Positions 12,629 to 16,369 of a stretch of 16,369 nucleotides of DNA are shown piece after piece (the first letter of the stretch is position 1; the number at the start of each line of letters is the position of its first letter). Location: contig MFSB01000039.1 of assembly GCA_001784735.1 (NCBI GenBank), positions 1-16,369 on the forward strand, given 5' to 3'. The notes under the pieces are model-generated. The model saw only the letters and a list, made by a program, of their open reading frames with translations. It ran no database searches and had not been told where the DNA came from. This stretch comes from Candidatus Moranbacteria bacterium RIFCSPLOWO2_12_FULL_48_12. Its GTDB lineage: Bacteria; Patescibacteriota; Minisyncoccia; Moranbacterales; UBA1568. The position numbers and the translations under genes were made by a program.

Positions 12629-12657
12629 CAAAAAAACCAGCCCTTGCGATCTGGCTT
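12629..12657 (-). terminator. GGCTGG-type terminator of the coiled-coil gene
   Basis: On the minus strand GAAGCCAG, a loop, GGGCTGG, then TTTTTTTG. It lies between the coiled-coil gene and the HAD gene. Confidence 0.7.
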
Positions 12658-12684
12658 CGGTTGTTTTTTGAAACGGAGCTTAAA

Positions 12685-12945
12685 CTAACCCAGCTTGAGT
12701 TCAAGTTTCCGTAACCTCTTTTCGATTTCTTTTATTTCAAAACGAAAGACCATCTCTCCCGTGCGCAATTTCAAATCTTCAATATCTCTACGCAATTCTT
12801 TAATTTCTTCTTTCATCTCATCAAATTGCTCATCAACCTGATCAAAGCGACCGTCTACGCCATCAAATCTTTCTTGTATAGATAAAAACTCATTCTGCAT
12901 GAGAACTGCTAAATCTTCAATAGTTGTTATTTTTTTCTTTTTCAT
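12685..12945 (-). CDS. Small coiled-coil protein, 86 residues
   Basis: After a basic N-terminus (MKKKKITTIEDLAVLMQNEF) nearly the whole protein is a predicted parallel coiled coil: ERFDGVDGRFDQVDEQFDEMKEEIKELRRDIEDLKLRTGEMVFRFEIKEIEKRLRKLELKL, with the seven-residue repeat RFDxVDxxFD. Such short proteins are frequent in Patescibacteria genomes; their function is unknown and oligomerisation is the only safe inference. Longer frames exist upstream, but the ATG at 12945 is exactly 7 nt after a TATAAT that belongs to a near-consensus promoter, so this is taken as a leaderless start. It is divergent from the plus-strand gene at 13071. Confidence 0.75.
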   Translation of the reverse strand: MKKKKITTIEDLAVLMQNEFLSIQERFDGVDGRFDQVDEQFDEMKEEIKELRRDIEDLKLRTGEMVFRFEIKEIEKRLRKLELKLG

Positions 12946-12952
12946 ACCACTC

Positions 12953-12981
12953 ATTATAATACCCGTTTGAATCCCAGTCAA
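12953..12981 (-). promoter_or_regulatory. Promoter of a leaderless gene
   Basis: TTGACT (12981-12976), 17-nt spacer, TATAAT (12958-12953), then seven bases and ATG. With a typical start 7 nt after the -10, transcription begins at the start codon. Confidence 0.8.
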
Positions 12982-13022
12982 CTTTACCATCAAAAAACAC
13001 AAAACCCCTGCCCGCCTTGGGA

Positions 13023-13048
13023 GGGAGCCCTTGCGAGCTAGGGTTCCC
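13023..13048. other. GC-rich hairpin between divergent genes
   Basis: GGGAGCCC pairs with GGGTTCCC (one G-T), around the loop TTGCGAGCTA. The loop shares the CTTGCGAGCTAG core with the terminator at 11454-11475, but there is no T-run here, so it is a degenerate relative rather than a terminator. The -10 region of the plus-strand gene at 13071 directly follows. Confidence 0.45.
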
Positions 13049-13070
13049 CCTGTGTGATACACTTATACGT

Positions 13071-13532
13071 ATGAACAACAATGAAATCCCCAAACCTATA
13101 CCGAAACCGGAGCAGGAGCCGAAAGGCCATCCGAGAACAAGCATGGCTGAACTAAGTCCAACACATACAGAGCAGGCACCAGAATGGCTGGCAAAATATG
13201 CTGACGAACCAGAGATCCCAAAAGTAAATGAAGAAGAGTGTGAGAAAAAAGTAGCCGAACTTGAAAGCCTTATGACTGCCTTTGAAGTTACTCATCCCAT
13301 CGCAGAGCTTTATGCCATCACAGACCTCGCTGTAAAAGACGCTCCGAATCATCCGATAAGACACCCAGCTAAACTAGCTCTCGGTCCCATCGTGGCAGCT
13401 TGGATTTTTGTAAAAGAAAGAACAAATATCTCGCCTGAAAGACTTGCAGAGTTAAAGGTGCGATATTTACATCTCACACGGGCTGTGGGAATGATCGAAG
13501 CAAAGACTAGCAAAGTTGATCACGACCGCTAG
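13071..13532 (+). CDS. Hypothetical protein, the only plus-strand gene
   Basis: Unknown 153-residue protein. The N-terminal 45 residues are proline- and glutamate-rich and probably disordered (IPKPIPKPEQEPKG, SPTHTEQAPEW). The remainder is helical (NEEECEKKVAELESLMTAFEVTHPIAELYAITDLAVKDAPNHPIRHPAKLALGPIVAAWIFVKERTNISPERLAELKVRYLHLTRAVGMIEAK), with one mildly hydrophobic helix (LALGPIVAAWIFV) that is too short and mixed to call a membrane segment. The first ATG of the open frame is upstream inside the hairpin. The one at 13071 follows GATACACTTATACGT, which resembles a -10 region close to the start, so this mRNA may also be leaderless. It converges on the NUDIX gene with only 11 bases between stops and no terminator. 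Confidence 0.75.
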   Translation: MNNNEIPKPIPKPEQEPKGHPRTSMAELSPTHTEQAPEWLAKYADEPEIPKVNEEECEKKVAELESLMTAFEVTHPIAELYAITDLAVKDAPNHPIRHPAKLALGPIVAAWIFVKERTNISPERLAELKVRYLHLTRAVGMIEAKTSKVDHDR

Positions 13533-13543
13533 TCAGAAAACAT

Positions 13544-13948
13544 CTATAATTCTAAACTTTTATCAAAATAGGCAGCCACGAGGTTTATTGTGTTGGGCGA
13601 AAGGTTCGATTCGCCTCGTAATTCATCCCAGCTGAAATATTGCAGAGCGTCGAACTTCTCTTCCTGAAGAGTTGGGACACCTGTCTCAATAGTTGCTAGA
13701 AACCAGACATAATCCATTGTGAAAGCGTCCTCCTCAAAGCTTTTTTCTCCGAGTTTTTTGACAATAGCGACCATGATACCCAATTCTTCTTGTACTTCCC
13801 TTTGCGCAGTCTGGGCCAGATCTTCGCCTTTTTCAATCTTCCCACCCGGCAATTCCCACTGCACGCGCCCCGAAGTATTCCGGTGCATCAGAAGCACCTT
13901 CCCTTCCCCATCCAGTATCACGCATCCTGCCAATGTTATTTTATCCAT
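13544..13948 (-). CDS. NUDIX hydrolase (MutT-like)
   Basis: The 134-residue protein has a complete Nudix box, G36-x5-E42-x7-R50-E51-V-x-E54-E55-x-G57-I58 (GGKIEKGEDLAQTAQREVQEELGI), preceded by QWELPGG. It would hydrolyse a nucleoside diphosphate linked to another moiety, such as an oxidised dNTP or a nucleotide sugar; the substrate is not readable. Length and layout suit the MutT/NudF-like small enzymes. A longer frame begins at 14017, but the ATG at 13948 stands exactly 7 nt after TATACT and has no Shine-Dalgarno, matching the leaderless arrangement of two neighbours, and it starts at the natural first beta strand (KITLAGCVIL). Confidence 0.9.
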   Translation of the reverse strand: MDKITLAGCVILDGEGKVLLMHRNTSGRVQWELPGGKIEKGEDLAQTAQREVQEELGIMVAIVKKLGEKSFEEDAFTMDYVWFLATIETGVPTLQEEKFDALQYFSWDELRGESNLSPNTINLVAAYFDKSLEL

Positions 13949-13955
13949 AAATAAA

Positions 13956-13961
13956 AGTATA
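13956..13961 (-). promoter_or_regulatory. -10 box 7 nt before the NUDIX ATG
   Basis: TATACT, seven bases, ATG. No convincing -35. It decides the start at 13948. Confidence 0.6.
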
Positions 13962-14175
13962 TCATGAGCGACAACACCTCTCCTTCGTGACAAACGAAGC
14001 CAAGGCGAGTTACCCACTGCTGGTTTTGGGCTAGAATTGGCAGTTGTTTCCAGACCCTCAATATTGAGAGCTGAACTAGTTACATTTTTATTTTAATTTA
14101 TTTATTCCTTTTTCACTTGGATAAATCCTGAAGTCATAATAACTTTTAATTTCCGTCCCTCTTTTCCGCTCATCC

Positions 14176-14260
14176 TCTAATGAATACTCCTCGCGGCAAG
14201 CCGCGAGGTATCTTTGACAAATTTGTCTTTGATACTCGCCGCAAGCGGCGGGGAATTAGA
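14176..14260. other. Four-stem junction element in the 13949-14255 spacer
   Basis: TCTAAT (14176-14181) pairs with ATTAGA (14255-14260). Inside are CCTCGCGG-CAAG-CCGCGAGG (14189-14208), a palindrome GTATC-TTT-GACAAATTTGTC-TTT-GATAC (14208-14235) and CGCCG-CAAG-CGGCG (14237-14250). The stop codon of the gene at 14256-14909 is inside the closing stem. The rest of the spacer (13962-14175) shows a CTTCGT/ACGAAG hairpin (13983-13999), the palindrome CTCAATATTGAG (14057-14068) and A/T-rich DNA, with no gene. Confidence 0.65.
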
Positions 14261-14909
14261 CCCTAATTGAGATTAAAATTTTCGGCATCGGAACCGACTT
14301 TGACGTAAATGCAAATAGCAAACCAATATCCAAAAAACTTCCTTGCTGTATTCTCAGGATATCATTCTCTTTGTGAACCAAGAAAGGTTCTACTAAAAAT
14401 TTTGATTTTTGTCCGTCAAAAACATTAGAAAATTTTCGCAATAACAGTTTCCAATTTACACCGACACCTACAGAAAACAAAACTACTGAGAAAGTGTCTT
14501 GGTTATTCATTTCAAAAACAAGGGTTTCTCCGTCGATAACTTTAATAAGATGAGCTATCGGAAAATTTTCATTGTGCACTCCTGAATGGAGAAGTAATGG
14601 GGCATAGTTTTCGGCTCTAATATCAAAAGGGTTGCTGGGTCCTTTTTTAGGATCCATTCTTTCTTTTTTACCCTTCATATTTTTACTGACAACATGGGCT
14701 GTTCCGTCTTTATGGAAAGAAATATGATCAATACTCCTTCGAGTTTGCACAATAGCCTTTTCGTAGTCTGTATATCTAGCAAACTCTTTTTTTGAGAAAG
14801 AGTATTCGGGAATATAAATTAATTCTTTTTTTTCGAGATCAAGTTTAATAGTAGCAAAATGATAATATTTTTCTCCTTTCTTAAAAACTAGTTTGTTTCG
14901 ATTTTCCAT
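14256..14909 (-). CDS. Unrecognised 217-residue protein
   Basis: I cannot place this protein. It is basic and probably beta-rich (EKYYHFATIKLDLEKKELIYIPEYSFS; DHISFHKDGTAHVVSKN; LIKVIDGETLVFEMNNQDTFSVVLFSVGVGVNW; RIQQGSFLDIGLLFAFTSK), with no signal peptide and no cysteine. Codon use is A/T-richer than the guaA/apbE side of the window, like its two upstream neighbours. The ATG directly follows the T-run of a terminator hairpin and has no Shine-Dalgarno sequence or own promoter that I can see, so it may depend on read-through from the operon upstream. The stop codon lies in a four-stem hairpin element. Confidence 0.72.
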   Translation of the reverse strand: MENRNKLVFKKGEKYYHFATIKLDLEKKELIYIPEYSFSKKEFARYTDYEKAIVQTRRSIDHISFHKDGTAHVVSKNMKGKKERMDPKKGPSNPFDIRAENYAPLLLHSGVHNENFPIAHLIKVIDGETLVFEMNNQDTFSVVLFSVGVGVNWKLLLRKFSNVFDGQKSKFLVEPFLVHKENDILRIQQGSFLDIGLLFAFTSKSVPMPKILISIRV

Positions 14910-14938
14910 AAAACAAAACCCAGCACTAAAGCTGGCTT
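14910..14938 (-). terminator. Terminator ending directly at the next start codon
   Basis: On the minus strand AAAGCCAGC, loop TTTAGT, GCTGGG, TTTTGTTTT, then ATG of the 217-residue gene without any gap. It ends the operon at 14972-16050 and may act as an attenuator for the gene after it. Confidence 0.72.
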
Positions 14939-14971
14939 TATAATTCTCAATTGAGCCCTACAATGTGTATT

Positions 14972-15469
14972 TCAATCACACCCATTAGCGGCATATTCTT
15001 GGTAAAAGTCCTGGCATCTTTTCCAACTTCTTTTCATTGCAGCGACAACCTCATCACTTTCCATAGCTGGCGGATTCTCAGCTTTACTTTCTTTTAAGAA
15101 TGCATCTAACGATAATTTGTATTTCTTTTCGTTGCAATACGATACATTTTTCTGTAATGCCTGACACTCCATAAGCTTCTTACTCTCAGCATTAGCTTTC
15201 GCTTGTTCATCAATCATTCGCTGTTGTTCAGCAAGTTGTGTCTGCTGGTCAGCTACAACTGACTGAAGTTCTCCAGTCTTCTGGTCATTCTCCGCTTGGA
15301 CTTGTTCAGCTGTGATTCTCTGTTCATCAATCTTATCAGATAACTGTAAGATTGCTTCATCTGGGGCAAGGCCAAGAATAAGGCTACGAGTTTCCCCAAT
15401 GCCCATCCCCACTACTGGTGAAAGAATGGCAGTCCCAACTATAGCTACAATAAAAAGTGTCTTGTTCAT
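14972..15469 (-). CDS. Secreted or membrane-anchored coiled-coil protein with four cysteines
   Basis: The 165-residue protein starts with a signal or anchor segment (TLFIVAIVGTAILSPVVGMGIG, about 4-25), followed by a Gln/Glu-rich coiled coil (about 40-98, KIDEQRITAEQVQAENDQKTGELQSVVADQQTQLAEQQRMIDEQ) and a C-terminal domain with four cysteines (C102, C112, C152, C164) that could form two disulfides outside the cell. No known family is recognised. It is the second gene of a pair: the upstream gene ends eight bases before this start and has the same anchor, coiled coil, Cys-domain plan. No Shine-Dalgarno is visible, which suggests translational coupling. Confidence 0.78.
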   Translation of the reverse strand: MNKTLFIVAIVGTAILSPVVGMGIGETRSLILGLAPDEAILQLSDKIDEQRITAEQVQAENDQKTGELQSVVADQQTQLAEQQRMIDEQAKANAESKKLMECQALQKNVSYCNEKKYKLSLDAFLKESKAENPPAMESDEVVAAMKRSWKRCQDFYQEYAANGCD

Positions 15470-15477
15470 AAATTGAA

Positions 15478-16050
15478 CTAATTAATGTATTGACTACATT
15501 CATTTTTTACATTCTGCAATTCTGTTTCACCCTTTTTTACCATCTCTACATCACCGGCAACATCCTGTTTTCTGTATTTGATGTTGTCAGCATCGTTTTT
15601 CTTGCAAGTTTTCTTTTCATTGGAGTCACAACCAGAATCGCCACAGTCATAAGATTTGAGACACAATTTATAGCAATCAGGACAATCACCGTTTTCAGCT
15701 TTAGCAAGAGTTTTCTGGTCTTCTCCAAGATATCTCTGGGAACTTGCAATATTGTCTTGAGCCTTTTTCAACCTTGCCTCACAGTCTGCTTTTTTAGCTT
15801 GCCAATCTTGTGTGCTTATTTGTTCATTGGTTAGCTGCTGAGTCTCTTTAAATCCCTGCAATTCTTCAATTTTTTCTTGTTGCGTATCCATTACATCTTT
15901 TTGGCTATTCAGCTTTTCTTGCATTTCAGCTAACGCATTTTCTGCCTGCATTCTATTTTTCTTTATTTTTCTGTAACCAAAATAGGCACCAGTACAAACC
16001 AATAGTGCTATCGCTATTATAGATACAAGCTTGATTATTCTTTTATTCAT
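15478..16050 (-). CDS. Membrane-anchored coiled-coil protein with cysteine-rich domain
   Basis: The 190-residue protein has a basic N-terminus and one membrane segment (about 7-26), then a coiled coil (about 33-75 and 84-118) and a compact cysteine-rich stretch CPDCYKLCLKSYDCGDSGCDSNEKKTC (123-149, six Cys), with C90 and C185 outside it. The cluster resembles a small metal- or disulfide-stabilised knot, and a second helix follows. Family unknown. With the next gene it probably forms a two-subunit cell-surface assembly; that is inference from matching architecture and tight linkage. The start is at 16050, five bases after AAGGA, but a TATAGT only 10 nt before the ATG would leave that site at the very 5' end of the mRNA. 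Confidence 0.78.
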   Translation of the reverse strand: MNKRIIKLVSIIAIALLVCTGAYFGYRKIKKNRMQAENALAEMQEKLNSQKDVMDTQQEKIEELQGFKETQQLTNEQISTQDWQAKKADCEARLKKAQDNIASSQRYLGEDQKTLAKAENGDCPDCYKLCLKSYDCGDSGCDSNEKKTCKKNDADNIKYRKQDVAGDVEMVKKGETELQNVKNECSQYIN

Positions 16051-16060
16051 TAACGTCCTT

Positions 16061-16066
16061 ACTATA
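16061..16066 (-). promoter_or_regulatory. -10 box of the Cys-rich operon
   Basis: TATAGT 10 nt before the ATG at 16050. No clear -35. It implies a leader of only a few bases. Confidence 0.4.
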
Positions 16067-16110
16067 CCACAAAAACCGCCTTACTTAGAACGGTCTGGTC
16101 AACAACTCAG

Positions 16111-16140
16111 AAAACAAGAAAACCCGTCTTGCGACGAGTT
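16111..16140 (-). terminator. Terminator of a gene beyond the right edge
   Basis: On the minus strand AACTCGTC, loop GCAA, GACGGGTT (one G-U), then TTCTTGTTTT. It would end a minus-strand transcript coming from outside the window. The spacer 16051-16369 holds no supportable gene: it contains this terminator, a weaker ACCG/CGGT hairpin with a T-run (about 16071-16092), a CATACTA/TAGTATG inverted repeat (16152-16191) and the two Y-elements. Confidence 0.7.
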
Positions 16141-16212
16141 TCCGTGCCTTACATACTACCAGAAGAAATTCCTTTATCTTGGGATAGTATGCGTAGAGTA
16201 TTTGACTCTTAC

Positions 16213-16263
16213 CTGATGAAATTCCCTTCGCGGGGAATCACTCATTGAAGAGTGCTCCATCAG
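16213..16263. repeat. Y-shaped element E1 (three-way junction)
   Basis: Closing stem CTGATG/CATCAG (16213-16218 with 16258-16263) encloses ATTCCC/GGGAAT (16221-16238) and CACTC-ATTGAA-GAGTG (16239-16254). It has the same topology and the same second-hairpin core CTCAYTRAAGAG as E2 fourteen bases further on. Confidence 0.68.
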
Positions 16264-16276
16264 ATAATTTTTATTT

Positions 16277-16330
16277 TACCCCGTGAAATCCCGCAAGCGG
16301 GTGCTCACTAAAGAGCAATTTCACTGGGTA
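16277..16330. repeat. Y-shaped element E2 (three-way junction)
   Basis: Closing stem TACCCCGTGAAAT with ATTTCACTGGGTA (one mismatch) encloses CCCG-CAAG-CGGG (16290-16301) and TGCTC-ACTAAA-GAGCA (16302-16317). All three stems differ from E1 in sequence while keeping the pairing. Confidence 0.7.
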
Positions 16331-16369
16331 AACAATAATCAAAACCTTTTGCGGTTAGTCCTGTGTTCG

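Noticed and set aside
12946..13062. Longer coiled-coil frame starting at 13062
   Set aside because: It would cover the TTGACT/TATAAT promoter and part of the GC-rich hairpin. The added residues look like translated spacer.
13949..14017. Longer NUDIX frame starting at 14017
   Set aside because: The extra residues precede the first strand of the fold, and the TATACT at 13956-13961 would lie inside the coding sequence.
16211..16263. Hammerhead ribozyme, because CTGATGA is present
   Set aside because: The GAAA block that must follow stem II is missing, and the two internal hairpins do not fit the hammerhead core.
1..16369. CRISPR array, tRNA or rRNA genes
   Set aside because: No regularly spaced direct repeats, no GGTTCGA-type T-arm with acceptor pairing, and no conserved rRNA blocks were seen on either strand.

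Overview
The window reads as a bacterial chromosome segment with almost every gene on the minus strand. Genes are short and monocistronic or nearly so, and terminators, extended -10 promoters and hairpin repeats are packed between them. TGA serves as a normal stop (the Cys-cluster gene at 10844-11374 ends with it), so code-25 lineages are excluded. The many small unrecognised proteins, an isolated purN and guaA, and mixed Shine-Dalgarno and leaderless starts fit a small-genome lineage such as Candidate Phyla Radiation/Patescibacteria. That placement is inference; no rRNA or marker protein is present to fix it.

Layout. 1-1656: the first codons of a gene running off the left edge, then a complete insertion sequence (214-1639) with imperfect terminal inverted repeats, internal repeats, a DDE transposase and a perfect 17-bp target duplication. 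1699-5626: a purN-like formyltransferase; an unrecognised 117-residue protein behind a convincing SAM-I (S-box) riboswitch with terminator and antiterminator; and a GMP synthetase. 5703-6360: an unrecognised 99-residue protein behind a roughly 300-nt structured leader with two terminators that can be rearranged into a mutually exclusive pairing, a candidate new riboswitch. 6434-9360: a flavin/metal block with ApbE, a membrane-anchored FMN-binding protein and a ferritin-like/VIT1 iron transporter, interrupted by a MITE-like inverted-repeat element. 9410-9832: a free-standing structured RNA of about 380 nt with its own promoter, an 18-bp closing helix, several internal helices, a pseudoknot and a terminator. 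I could not assign it to a class.

9905-14260: an unrecognised 220-residue protein, a YkgJ-like Cys-cluster protein, an acidic hypothetical protein, a HAD hydrolase, a small coiled-coil protein, the only plus-strand gene, and a NUDIX hydrolase. Three of these genes have a -10 box exactly 7 nt before ATG, implying leaderless mRNAs. 14256-16369: an unrecognised protein, then a two-gene operon of membrane-anchored, coiled-coil, cysteine-containing secreted proteins. The window ends in two tandem Y-shaped (three-way junction) DNA/RNA elements.

Regulation. Most promoters share a recognisable form: TTGAC/TTGCA, a 17-nt spacer ending in TGC, and a -10 related to TANNCT. Several repeat families recur between genes: a GCAATTGC-centred palindrome (three copies), a covarying hairpin (two copies), a double-stem terminator cassette (three copies) and a GGCTGG-type terminator (at least five copies). 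I see no tRNA, rRNA or CRISPR array.
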